Shown here piece after piece: positions 1 through 8,303 of a stretch of DNA of 45,855 bases. Position 1 is the first letter of the stretch. Each line of letters opens with the position of its first letter. The notes under the pieces were generated by a model. It did no database searches. It worked only from the letters and a program-made list of their open reading frames with translations, and was not told the DNA's origin. The position numbers were made by a program, and so were the translations under genes. This stretch comes from Deltaproteobacteria bacterium (lineage in GTDB: Bacteria; Desulfobacterota; DSM-4660; Desulfatiglandales; Desulfatiglandaceae), in contig JAJDOH010000101.1 of NCBI GenBank assembly GCA_022340265.1, positions 1 to 45,855 on the forward strand. The letters run 5' to 3'.

Positions 1-1
1 A

Positions 2-2659
2 TGGGACGGCCGAGGTGAAGCAGTGGGGGGCATCGTCGTCATGCGCTCCGGAGAGAACGCCCTTCAAGTCATCCGAAATGTGAAAAAGAAACTCAAAGAA
101 CTGGAACGGGGACTGCCGCCGGGAGTGGTGATCGAAGCGGGATATGATCGTGCCGAACTGATCCAAAGCGCCATTCATACCCTGAAAAGCAAGCTTGTGG
201 AGGAATTGACGGTGGTGGCCCTCATCTGCCTCATTTTTCTCCTCCATTTCCGATCTGCTTTCGTGGCTGTGTTCACCCTGCCCGTGGGCATTCTGATGGC
301 TTTCATCGCCATGAAGCTCCTGGGGATCAACGCCAACATCATGAGCCTCAGCGGCATCGCCATCGCCATCGGCGTCATGGTGGACGCCTCGGTGGTCCTG
401 GTGGAAAACGCCCACAAACACCTGGCCCGTGATAACGGAAAGAAATCCCACGCAGCCATCATCCTGGACTCGGCCAAGGAGGTGGGGCCCGCGCTCTTTT
501 ACAGCCTTCTGATCATCACGGTCTCTTTCGTGCCGGTTTTCAGTCTGACGGAGCAATCGGGACGACTGTTCAAACCGCTGGCCTACACCAAAACATTTGC
601 CTTGGCCGCGGCCGCCGTGTTGGCCATTACCATTGTTCCGGTACTCATGACCTTTTTTGTCCGGGAAAAGACCTTTTCTCCCGATACGACCCGCAGACAA
701 AGAATCGTCTTCTGGATTCTTGCGGCTGCGGGCGCTCCCCTCCTGGTGACGGCATGTGGAACGGCCGGGCTGCACCTTCCCGACTGGTCCCTGGTGGCGG
801 CTTTCGCGGTTTCCCTGTTTGCCCTCATATCTCTGATACCGCAACGCATTGTCGAAGAATCGAAAAATCCGGTGAGCCGCTTTTTCATTCGGATCTATAA
901 ACCCGTTATTGTTTGGGTCCTCAAATGGCCCAAAATAACGGTTCTGATCGCTCTTCTGCTGTTTGGTATCTCCTATTTCCCGCTATCCCGGCTGGGGAGC
1001 GAATTCATGCCCCCCCTGAATGAGGGAAGCATTTTGTACATGCCCACCACCCTTCCGGGCATCAGCATCACAAAAGCCAAAGAACTGCTGCAGCAGACGG
1101 ACAAAATCATTCAGAGTTTCCCTGAAGTTCAGCATACCCTGGGCAAGGTGGGCCGCGCCGAGACCGCCACCGACCCGGCACCCCTTTCCATGATCGAGAC
1201 CACCATCACCCTCTGGCCACAGGTGGTCCGTGAGCAGATTCCCGTTAAACGGTTTTTTTCCCAGTGGTCCGGTTGGCTGAAAAAGCCACTTACCTGGATC
1301 TGGCCGGAAATCAGACAGGGAAAGGTCCTTCACCAATGGCGCAAGAAGAAGGTTGAACGCTTTTTTTCATCCTGGCCGGAATGGTTGAAAAAGCCCCTCT
1401 CCTTTGTCTGGCCGGAAGAACGGACCATGACCATGGACGAACTGGTGACGAAGCTGGATCAGGCGGTTCATTTTCCGGGGGTGACCAACGCATGGACCAT
1501 GCCCATCAAGACCCGCATCGACATGCTCTCCACCGGCATCAAAACGCCTGTGGGCATCAAAATCATGGGGCCGAACCTTCAGGTTCTTTCGGACCTGGGC
1601 GCCAAAATCGAAGCGGTGGTGCGTCGGATCCCGGGAACCCTCTCCGCCTATTCAGAACGGGTTACGGGAGGGAACTACCTGGATTTCAAGATCCGAAGGG
1701 ACCAGATCGCACGGTACGGACTCACGGTGGCGGATGTGCAGGGCGTCATCGTCTCGGCCATCGGCGGCAAGAACCTCACCTATACGGTTGAAGGTCTGGA
1801 GCGATATCCGGTGAATCTCCGGTACAGCCGGGAACTGCGCGACAACATCGACATGCTGAAAGGGGTCCTGGTGACCGCACCGACCGGCGCCCACATCCCC
1901 CTGGCGCAATTGGCCCACCTTTCCATCCACAAGGGACCGGCCGCCATCAAAACGGAAGATTCCCGGCCCAGCGCCTGGATCTTTGTGGACTTAAAAGGGG
2001 TGGATGTGGGGACCTATGTGGAAAACGCAAAAGGGGTGGTATCCCGTGAAATAAAGCTGCCGGTTGGATATTCCCTGGTTTGGTCCGGACAGTACCAGTA
2101 CATGCAGGAGGCCCGAAAGAAGCTTAATCTGGTCGTACCTTTGACCTTAACGATTATCTTTGTTCTGCTTTACATGCATTTTCATAATTTCAGCGAGGCA
2201 CTTCTGGTCATGGCAAGCCTTCCCTTTGCCCTTGTGGGTGGGGTGTGGCTCCTCTATCTTCTGAATTATAACCTCTCGGTGGCCGTGGTGGTGGGCTTTA
2301 TCGCCCTGGCGGGCCTGGCCGCCGAAACCGGCGTCGTGATGCTGGTCTATCTGGATGAGGCATTTGATCGCATGAGTCGGGAAGGAAATATGAAATCGAG
2401 AGGAGCGCTGCGGGACGCCATTCTGGAAGGTTCAGTGGAACGGGTCCGTCCCAAGCTCATGACCGTATCCACAACACTCATCGGGCTCCTGCCCATTATG
2501 TGGGGCACTGAGACCGGAAGCCAGGTGATGAAACGGATCGCAGCCCCCATGGTGGGAGGGTTGATATCCTCCACCGTCTTGACGTTAATCATCATTCCGG
2601 CCGTCTACGACCTATGGAAGGGTCGGAAATTAAGAAAAGAAAAAGGAGGAATAAAATGA
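2..2659 (+). CDS. cusA: CusA/CzcA-family heavy-metal efflux RND permease, 5' partial
   Basis: Inner-membrane permease of a tripartite CusCBA-type pump that exports monovalent metal ions (Cu+/Ag+) using proton motive force. The reading frame is open to the window edge, and the codons before the first ATG (23) already match the family (GEAVGGIVVMRSGENAL), so the true start lies upstream. Visible family signatures are the membrane segment GIAIAIGVMVDASVVLVENA with its proton-relay Asp, the periplasmic NAWTMPIKTRIDMLSTGI block and the C-terminal GLAAETGVVMLVYL segment. Compared with a usual CusA there is extra sequence between TLWPQ and TMTMDEL, made of two copies of a Trp/Lys-rich 22-residue block. 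The stop overlaps the next start (ATGA), so it is co-transcribed with the following gene. The family assignment is firm. The metal (Cu/Ag rather than Co/Zn/Cd) is inferred from resemblance to CusA. Confidence 0.95.
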   Translation, partial: WDGRGEAVGGIVVMRSGENALQVIRNVKKKLKELERGLPPGVVIEAGYDRAELIQSAIHTLKSKLVEELTVVALICLIFLLHFRSAFVAVFTLPVGILMAFIAMKLLGINANIMSLSGIAIAIGVMVDASVVLVENAHKHLARDNGKKSHAAIILDSAKEVGPALFYSLLIITVSFVPVFSLTEQSGRLFKPLAYTKTFALAAAAVLAITIVPVLMTFFVREKTFSPDTTRRQRIVFWILAAAGAPLLVTACGTAGLHLPDWSLVAAFAVSLFALISLIPQRIVEESKNPVSRFFIRIYKPVIVWVLKWPKITVLIALLLFGISYFPLSRLGSEFMPPLNEGSILYMPTTLPGISITKAKELLQQTDKIIQSFPEVQHTLGKVGRAETATDPAPLSMIETTITLWPQVVREQIPVKRFFSQWSGWLKKPLTWIWPEIRQGKVLHQWRKKKVERFFSSWPEWLKKPLSFVWPEERTMTMDELVTKLDQAVHFPGVTNAWTMPIKTRIDMLSTGIKTPVGIKIMGPNLQVLSDLGAKIEAVVRRIPGTLSAYSERVTGGNYLDFKIRRDQIARYGLTVADVQGVIVSAIGGKNLTYTVEGLERYPVNLRYSRELRDNIDMLKGVLVTAPTGAHIPLAQLAHLSIHKGPAAIKTEDSRPSAWIFVDLKGVDVGTYVENAKGVVSREIKLPVGYSLVWSGQYQYMQEARKKLNLVVPLTLTIIFVLLYMHFHNFSEALLVMASLPFALVGGVWLLYLLNYNLSVAVVVGFIALAGLAAETGVVMLVYLDEAFDRMSREGNMKSRGALRDAILEGSVERVRPKLMTVSTTLIGLLPIMWGTETGSQVMKRIAAPMVGGLISSTVLTLIIIPAVYDLWKGRKLRKEKGGIK
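1244..1417 (+). repeat. Two-copy 36-codon tandem repeat inside cusA
   Basis: Copies at 1244-1309 and 1352-1417 lie exactly 108 nt apart, in frame. They encode VKRFFSQWSGWLKKPLTWIW-PE and VERFFSSWPEWLKKPLSFVW-PE. The copies have diverged at the DNA level, so the duplication is old. It sits in the periplasmic part between the first porter subdomain and the TMDEL helix. Confidence 0.8.
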
Positions 2660-3078
2660 AAAGATTCGTTGTGAGGCCGTTTTCGGTAATCGTTATTTTT
2701 CTGTTGGTGGCATTTTGCTTTTGGCCCCCTCATTTCACGGTGGCTGAGGATCATCCCGACACCCCGGGGGTTCAGATCCATACCACTACTGTGGACGGTT
2801 ACAAGTTCGACTACACCCTGTATGATTTCCCTGAAAGAAAAACGCAGCACCTGATGGTCTCCCTTACAGGCCCTGAGGGGACGGCCGTTTTGCAGGGAAA
2901 GGTCGGCTTTCTCCTCAAAGGACCAGATGGTGTGAAACAGAAAGCCATGACCATGGGGATGAAAGGCGCTTACGGTGCGGATATGGATTTCAGTCAAAAG
3001 GGACTTTACAGTATCAAAACAAAGGCGGTTGTGGGGGACAAAAAATTGTTTGATCAGTTCGATTACGAGGTGAAATAG
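2656..3078 (+). CDS. Small exported protein of unknown function, cusA-linked
   Basis: A 140-residue protein. The start at 2656 is chosen because AGGAGGA lies just upstream and because the ATG overlaps the cusA stop. Residues 1-30 form a Sec signal peptide (basic MKRFVVR, hydrophobic core, cleavage near FTVAE). The mature part looks like one small beta-rich domain (VDGYKFDYTLYDFPE, VSLTGPEGTAVLQGKVGFLL, LYSIKTKAVVG). It has a few Met and His residues, including MTMGMKGAYGADM near the end, which could bind metal. I do not recognise a named family. Its position directly behind cusA suggests a periplasmic accessory to metal export, by context only. Confidence 0.8.
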   Translation: MKRFVVRPFSVIVIFLLVAFCFWPPHFTVAEDHPDTPGVQIHTTTVDGYKFDYTLYDFPERKTQHLMVSLTGPEGTAVLQGKVGFLLKGPDGVKQKAMTMGMKGAYGADMDFSQKGLYSIKTKAVVGDKKLFDQFDYEVK

Positions 3079-3086
3079 ATACCAAA

Positions 3087-4829
3087 ATGGTCATCAACAG
3101 CCTTCAAAAACGGCTCAGTCTTCTGGTATTGCTGCCTGTCGTGCTGCTCCTTCTGTTGATCGGGGTATTTGGATTTATTTACATGAGGGAAACCCTCTTT
3201 AGCGAATGGCAGGAAATGTCCATTGTAAAGCTTCAGAGGGCTGCCCACCAGATCGATATGAAACTTGGACGCATCACCGACTGGCTTCAGTTGTTTCACC
3301 ATACATCCGACGACAGAGGCGGGCCGCTGATACAGCAATGGATACTGGAGCAGTTACGGGGGATGAAAGGAGTTGAAAAGGCCGAGTTGAAATGGGAAAA
3401 AGGCCATGAGCCGGCGTCGGGGATGATGGGAATGGGAATGGGGATGGGGATGGGAAGCGGAGGTTCTTCTCAAGAAATGCCGATGATGCATTTCAAAAGG
3501 GGGCATCCCTTTGAGGTCACTTCACCCTACTACGACGCAGAAACCGGAAAGGAGACGGTAAAACTCGTCTCCCTGCTCAAGGATGAGTCCGACAAGGTGG
3601 TGGGAAGCCTTGAAGTGACCGTCCCTTTCGACTATCTCCTGGAAGGTGTCAAAAAGTTCGGTTGGTGGCAGACGGAACAGGCTTGCCTCATCGATAATGC
3701 CGGGAAATACCTCTGCCACACCAAACTCGTTATGAAAAAAGGACTTCTTTTTGGTGGTACAGACGATCCTTTCGAACGTGCCTTGTTTAAAGCCATTAAG
3801 GAAAAGCCTTACGGGACGGTTCTGGGACCGGGTGTACCCCCCGATGCGGTGGGCGGCTTTTACAGATTGAAATACGCACCGTGGAGCGTCGTTCTGTTTG
3901 CCGAAGGGGATAAAGTCCTGGCGCCACTCATTCATTTCCGCAATTATTATTTTGCCGGCGGAATCCTAGCCATACTGATCATTTTACTCCTTATCCGATC
4001 GGTTGTCGGCGGGATGGTTCATTCTTTTACCGCCATCTCAAAGACCGCGGGACAAGTGGCCAAGGGCGATTATGGTGAACCCATTCCCTTTCGGGGGCGC
4101 GATGAAATTGCCCAGTTGACCCAAAGCTTCAACACCATGGTGGAAGGGTTGAAAGAACGAGACTTTATTGCCAATACGTTCGGCAGATATGTGGATCAGG
4201 GGATCGCAAAAGAGCTGATGAAGCGTCCCGAAGCGTCGAGGCTGGGCGGCGAGAATCGCGAAGTTTCCATTCTCATGTCCGACATCAGAGGGTTCACGCC
4301 GCTTTCCGAAACCCTTCCCCCTGAAAAAATCATCAATTTTCTGAATCGCTATTTTTCTGGGTTGATCCGGGTCATCGAAGCTCATCACGGGATCATCGTA
4401 GATTTCTTCGGTGATGCCATACTCGTCTTTTTTGATCCCTTTGATGAACCCGTGAAACCCATGATTCAAAAAGCCGTTCAGTGTGCGTTTGCCATGCAGG
4501 ATGGGATGAGCGAATTTAATCGGGAAATTCATTTTGAAAACCTGCCATCACTGCAAATGGGGATCGGCATCAATGCCGGAGAAGTGGTCGTGGGAAATAT
4601 CGGTTCCGAGACCCGGGCCAAATACGGCATTGTGGGATCTCCGGTCAATCTCACCCAGAGAATTCAGTCCATGGCTGAAGAGGGTGAGGTGGTCATTTCG
4701 GACTCGGTTTACAGACACGTGCAAGAAGACGTGAGGGTTATCAGAGAGTTCAGAACCACCTTGAAAGGCGTTCAGAATGAGACAACGCTCTATGCCGTCG
4801 GAGCCATAGAGCCGTCAAACCTTCATTGA
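3087..4829 (+). CDS. Membrane class III adenylate/guanylate cyclase with Met-rich sensor region
   Basis: A 580-residue signalling protein. An N-terminal membrane helix (about 8-32) is followed by a periplasmic sensor of about 250 residues (Cache-like), a second helix (about 288-308), a HAMP linker (ISKTAGQVAKGDYGEPIPF, RGRDEIAQLTQSFNTM) and a C-terminal cyclase domain. The two metal-binding Asp residues are in LMSDIRGFT and VDFFGDAILVFF, and the transition-state Asn/Arg pair is in VNLTQR. The usual base-selecting Lys is replaced (DFFGD) and the second base-contact site reads GSPVN, so ATP or GTP preference cannot be read. Residues 111-134 contain GMMGMGMGMGMG and EMPMM, typical of Cu+ binding. 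It begins 8 nt after the preceding gene, so a metal-responsive second-messenger sensor is a reasonable inference. No effector is visible. Confidence 0.88.
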   Translation: MVINSLQKRLSLLVLLPVVLLLLLIGVFGFIYMRETLFSEWQEMSIVKLQRAAHQIDMKLGRITDWLQLFHHTSDDRGGPLIQQWILEQLRGMKGVEKAELKWEKGHEPASGMMGMGMGMGMGSGGSSQEMPMMHFKRGHPFEVTSPYYDAETGKETVKLVSLLKDESDKVVGSLEVTVPFDYLLEGVKKFGWWQTEQACLIDNAGKYLCHTKLVMKKGLLFGGTDDPFERALFKAIKEKPYGTVLGPGVPPDAVGGFYRLKYAPWSVVLFAEGDKVLAPLIHFRNYYFAGGILAILIILLLIRSVVGGMVHSFTAISKTAGQVAKGDYGEPIPFRGRDEIAQLTQSFNTMVEGLKERDFIANTFGRYVDQGIAKELMKRPEASRLGGENREVSILMSDIRGFTPLSETLPPEKIINFLNRYFSGLIRVIEAHHGIIVDFFGDAILVFFDPFDEPVKPMIQKAVQCAFAMQDGMSEFNREIHFENLPSLQMGIGINAGEVVVGNIGSETRAKYGIVGSPVNLTQRIQSMAEEGEVVISDSVYRHVQEDVRVIREFRTTLKGVQNETTLYAVGAIEPSNLH

Positions 4830-4885
4830 CTCTTTTAAGAAACCATAGCGCTCGATGCCATGCCTAAATTACGGGGCATTCTTGA

Positions 4886-6571
4886 ATGGACAAGCGTACA
4901 TTTCGAGACCATATGAAAGACATCCTGGAAACGCTTTTTCCGGATGAAGACATAAACAATCTTATTGACCGTGTCGGTGATACGGTGGCGCGCTATGAAA
5001 CCCACCGTACCATTCTTGAAAAAAGAAAAAAATACAAGGATGAAATTTCGTTAAGTGAAGAAGACGCCATACTGATGACTTATGCGGACACCATCCTTTC
5101 AGAAGAAGAAAAGCCGCTTCAGACCCTTCACAAGTTTCTAAAGAGCCACATTAAGTCGGCCTTTACCGCTGTGCATATACTTCCGTTCTTCATGAGCAGC
5201 TCGGATGGGGGATTTGCCGTCATTGATTATGGTCGCGTCGATCCCAGACTCGGCGGCTGGGATGATATAGAGGCGATCGCAAAAGACTATCGTGTGATGG
5301 CCGATTTGGTCCTCAATCACATTTCGAGCCATTCCGCCTGGTTTCAGGGATTTCTGGCCGGTGATAGACGTTACCAGGGCTATTTCCTTGCTTTTGACCA
5401 GCCCGTGGACGTATCGAAAGTGTTCAGACCCCGGGAACATCCGTTGCTGACGCGGTTTGAAACGGCCATGGGTTCAAAATATGTCTGGACCACCTTCGGC
5501 GAGGACCAGATAGACCTCAATTTCCACAATCCGGAAGTTTTAATTGAGATCCTCGGGGTGTTCATGGGCTATCTTTCCCATGGGATTGAATTCATCCGCC
5601 TTGATGCCATCGCTTATGTTTGGAAAGAGTTGGGAACCGATTGTGTAAACCTGCGGCAGACCCATGAAATCGTAAAATTTTTGAGGACCGTCGCGGAGTA
5701 TGTCGCTCCCTATGCCATCATCCTGACGGAGGTCAACTTTCCTTTCAGCGACAACGTCTCCTATATCGAAGCGAGACACGAAGCGAACCTGGCCTACCAC
5801 TTTGCGCTGCCCCCTTTGACCATCGATAGCTTCAATTACAAGGACACCGCCATTCTGCAGGCGGAAACCGCACGGATTCGTCGGGATCTGCCATTCATGA
5901 ATTTTCTGACATCCCACGACGGCATCGGACTGTTAAGCGCAAAGGATCTTCTGCCGTCTTCCCGTTTCAAAATGCTTCTTGAAACAATCAAAGCCCATGG
6001 TGGAGAAATATCGTATAGGGCCGCCAACGGAGCGCCCACGCCCTATGAATTGAACACCACTGCCTACGATGCCATCAACGACCCGCGCCGGCCGAATAGG
6101 GAGACGGATGTCAAACGATACGTGGCCGCCTGTGCCGTCGCCCTATCCGACAAAGGGATTCCGGGTATTTATATTCATTGCCTCCTTGGTTCCAGAAACA
6201 ATCTGAAAGGCGTGGAAGAGACCGGGGAAAAAAGGATGATCAACAGAGAGCGACTTTCCTTCGAAGCACTCTCCCGCGATCTCTCCAATCCCGACTCCCT
6301 CAAGAATCAGGTGATGGCGAAATTGATTCACCTCCTTGAAATTCGAAGAGAGATTCCGGCCTTCCACCATGCCGTCAAACGAGACATTGTGAGTTCGGAC
6401 AAGCGGCTCTTCATCATGGAAAGAAAATACGAGAAAAAATGTACGACCGCGGTCATAAACGTGAGTGACGATATCGTTTTTTTGCCGGAATACGAGGGGA
6501 AATTGGATCGTTTGCGAAACAGCCGATTTGACGGCAACTTCAGGGCTTATGGCGTTTACTTTCTGGAATAG
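4886..6571 (+). CDS. GH13 sucrose-phosphorylase-like sugar phosphorylase (glucosylglycerate/glucosylglycerol type)
   Basis: A 561-residue cytoplasmic glycoside hydrolase family 13 enzyme of the sucrose phosphorylase subfamily, which cleaves an alpha-glucoside with phosphate to give glucose 1-phosphate. The nucleophile is Asp240 in FIRLDAIAYVWKELGT, the acid/base Glu282 in ILTEVNFP, and the transition-state stabiliser Asp345 in LTSHDGIG. The phrase WKELGTDCVNLRQTHE resembles glucosylglycerate and glucosylglycerol phosphorylases more than true sucrose phosphorylases. No signal peptide is seen. A helical N-terminal extension of about 85 residues precedes the barrel, as in those relatives. A GT20 synthase at the far end of the window could make such a substrate, but the genes are 38 kb apart. 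Subfamily is fairly sure and substrate is inferred. It starts 56 nt after the cyclase. Confidence 0.85.
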   Translation: MDKRTFRDHMKDILETLFPDEDINNLIDRVGDTVARYETHRTILEKRKKYKDEISLSEEDAILMTYADTILSEEEKPLQTLHKFLKSHIKSAFTAVHILPFFMSSSDGGFAVIDYGRVDPRLGGWDDIEAIAKDYRVMADLVLNHISSHSAWFQGFLAGDRRYQGYFLAFDQPVDVSKVFRPREHPLLTRFETAMGSKYVWTTFGEDQIDLNFHNPEVLIEILGVFMGYLSHGIEFIRLDAIAYVWKELGTDCVNLRQTHEIVKFLRTVAEYVAPYAIILTEVNFPFSDNVSYIEARHEANLAYHFALPPLTIDSFNYKDTAILQAETARIRRDLPFMNFLTSHDGIGLLSAKDLLPSSRFKMLLETIKAHGGEISYRAANGAPTPYELNTTAYDAINDPRRPNRETDVKRYVAACAVALSDKGIPGIYIHCLLGSRNNLKGVEETGEKRMINRERLSFEALSRDLSNPDSLKNQVMAKLIHLLEIRREIPAFHHAVKRDIVSSDKRLFIMERKYEKKCTTAVINVSDDIVFLPEYEGKLDRLRNSRFDGNFRAYGVYFLE

Positions 6572-6629
6572 ACGGACAGGGGTGCCGCCATTTCAAAACA
6601 GCATGGATTTCTTGACTAGGAAATGAACT

Positions 6630-8303
6630 TTGAACACATCACAACATTCAGCGGCGCTCAGATATCCGATCCGGCTACAGGTGGTTTTCAAATATTTCGG
6701 CAAGTTGAACATGGTCCTCGCCGTTCTGGTTCTCGTGCCGCTGGGGGTTTCCATTTCGTTTGCGGATTACGGCATCAGCCTCCGATATGGGGTTATCGCG
6801 GCGGGACTTCTTGCCATGGGGCTTGGCCTTTCCCGGCTGCCCGGAACAAAGCGAATTCAGACCAACGAAGCCATGAGTCTCACGGCGCTGGCCTTTCTTT
6901 TTGCGCCGCTCCTCATGGCCTACCCGATGATGGGTTCTGGACTTCCTTTTCTGGATGCGCTCTTTGAAGCCATATCCGCCGTTACCACCACGGGTCTCAC
7001 CACAACGGCCACGGTGTCCGGAAAACCCCAAACCTTTCTGTTTGCTCGTGCCTGGATGCAGTGGTACGGGGGACTGGGGATTGTGGTGCTGGCGCTGGCC
7101 ATCATGATAGAACCCGGGGTGGCGGCCAGACGTCTGGGGAATATGGGCGAATATGACGATGATCTCATCGGCGCGACCCGAAGCCATGTTCGGTATATTC
7201 TCCTGGTCTACGGACTTCTTACCGCTATGGGCATCTGTCTCCTGCTGGCCCTTAAGAGCAATGGGTGGAATGCCGTTTTGTATGCATTCGCCACCGTTTC
7301 AACGGGGGGCTTTGCACCCCAAGACGGCAGCCTCTCAGCACTTCAGTCGTTTCCCCAGCAGGCTGCCGTCATTTTTCTTTCCATGGCCGGCGCCATCTTC
7401 TTCATCTTCTATCGGCGTCAAATCCGCGAAGACTGGCGTCTTATGTTTCACGACCGTCAAACGCAATTCTTCTTGCTGGCCGCCGTATTTTCCGCTTTGC
7501 TGCTGGTGCTTCTACTTCACTTTCAAAACGAATTTTCCTGGCCCATGGCTTTGCGCCACGGCATTCTGAACGCCTTTTCCGCGCAATCCACCTCCGGGTT
7601 TTCTTCAATGGACTTTTCGCGGCTGGATGGCGGAAGCAAACTGGTGATGATCCTCTCCATGCTGTCCGGCGGGTGCGTGGGCTCAACGGCGGGCGGGATA
7701 AAGATCCTGCGATTGATGGTCATGGCGCGCCTGATCTATCTGATGATCTTAAAAGCCGGATTGAGCAAAAATGCCTCCAAAGGGATCAAACTGACGGGAA
7801 AAAAACTTGAAAATAAGGAAGTAAACCCGAAAAACTGTGATTTTCTGTTCTGCATGACCAATAGTGATGAGACGAATATCATCACTTCTCTATTGGGACG
7901 ATCCCTCGGTTTTAAACGTGTCGTGACGAGTATTGAAAACACTGAACTGGAAGATATGTGCCGTGAAATTGACCTGCAGGATGTGATTATTCCCGCCCAA
8001 TCCATTAGCCGACACATCGAAGAAATGGTTGAAGGTCTCGATGATATCGAATTGTCAACCCTGCTCAAAGGCGATGCACGATTTTTCAGTTTTATCGCCG
8101 ATAAAGAGGAAGCAACGGAAGTATCGAAACTTGATTTGCCGAAAGGAACAAAATGCATGTATTTTTACCGGGATGAACAATTCAGTCTGGTCGATGAAAA
8201 GACACGGTTCAAAAAGGGAGATGAAATCGTTCTCGTTACCCATGTGAATAATCTGCGAGAATTAAACGAGCGATGGGATGCAGCGCAAATCATGGGGCAA
8301 TAG
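6630..8303 (+). CDS. TrkH K+ channel fused to C-terminal half of TrkA; fourth TrkH repeat missing
   Basis: A 557-residue protein starting at TTG (6630), 8 nt after AGGAAA. Residues 1-400 are TrkH/KtrB-like, with three pore-loop filters: AVTTTGLT (about 117-124), TVSTGGFAP (about 222-230) and AQSTSGFS (about 318-325), and the third-repeat motif GSTAGGIKILR. TrkH proteins need four such repeats, and no fourth filter is present. After the cytoplasmic linker GIKLTGKKLENKEV the sequence changes at about residue 400 to TrkA/RCK sequence (CMTNSDETNIITSLLG, then a TrkA-C domain ending GDEIVLVTHVNNL). The RCK part lacks the GxGxxG half of its Rossmann fold. This is what one deletion joining adjacent trkH and trkA would leave. 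K+ conduction by this polypeptide alone is doubtful. Confidence 0.85.
   Translation: MNTSQHSAALRYPIRLQVVFKYFGKLNMVLAVLVLVPLGVSISFADYGISLRYGVIAAGLLAMGLGLSRLPGTKRIQTNEAMSLTALAFLFAPLLMAYPMMGSGLPFLDALFEAISAVTTTGLTTTATVSGKPQTFLFARAWMQWYGGLGIVVLALAIMIEPGVAARRLGNMGEYDDDLIGATRSHVRYILLVYGLLTAMGICLLLALKSNGWNAVLYAFATVSTGGFAPQDGSLSALQSFPQQAAVIFLSMAGAIFFIFYRRQIREDWRLMFHDRQTQFFLLAAVFSALLLVLLLHFQNEFSWPMALRHGILNAFSAQSTSGFSSMDFSRLDGGSKLVMILSMLSGGCVGSTAGGIKILRLMVMARLIYLMILKAGLSKNASKGIKLTGKKLENKEVNPKNCDFLFCMTNSDETNIITSLLGRSLGFKRVVTSIENTELEDMCREIDLQDVIIPAQSISRHIEEMVEGLDDIELSTLLKGDARFFSFIADKEEATEVSKLDLPKGTKCMYFYRDEQFSLVDEKTRFKKGDEIVLVTHVNNLRELNERWDAAQIMGQ

Noticed and set aside
3420-3460. Met-Gly run in the cyclase as a repeat-expansion sequencing artefact
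   Set aside because: The frame stays open through it, a second Met cluster follows outside the repeated bases, and context with a metal pump makes a real metal-binding segment more likely.
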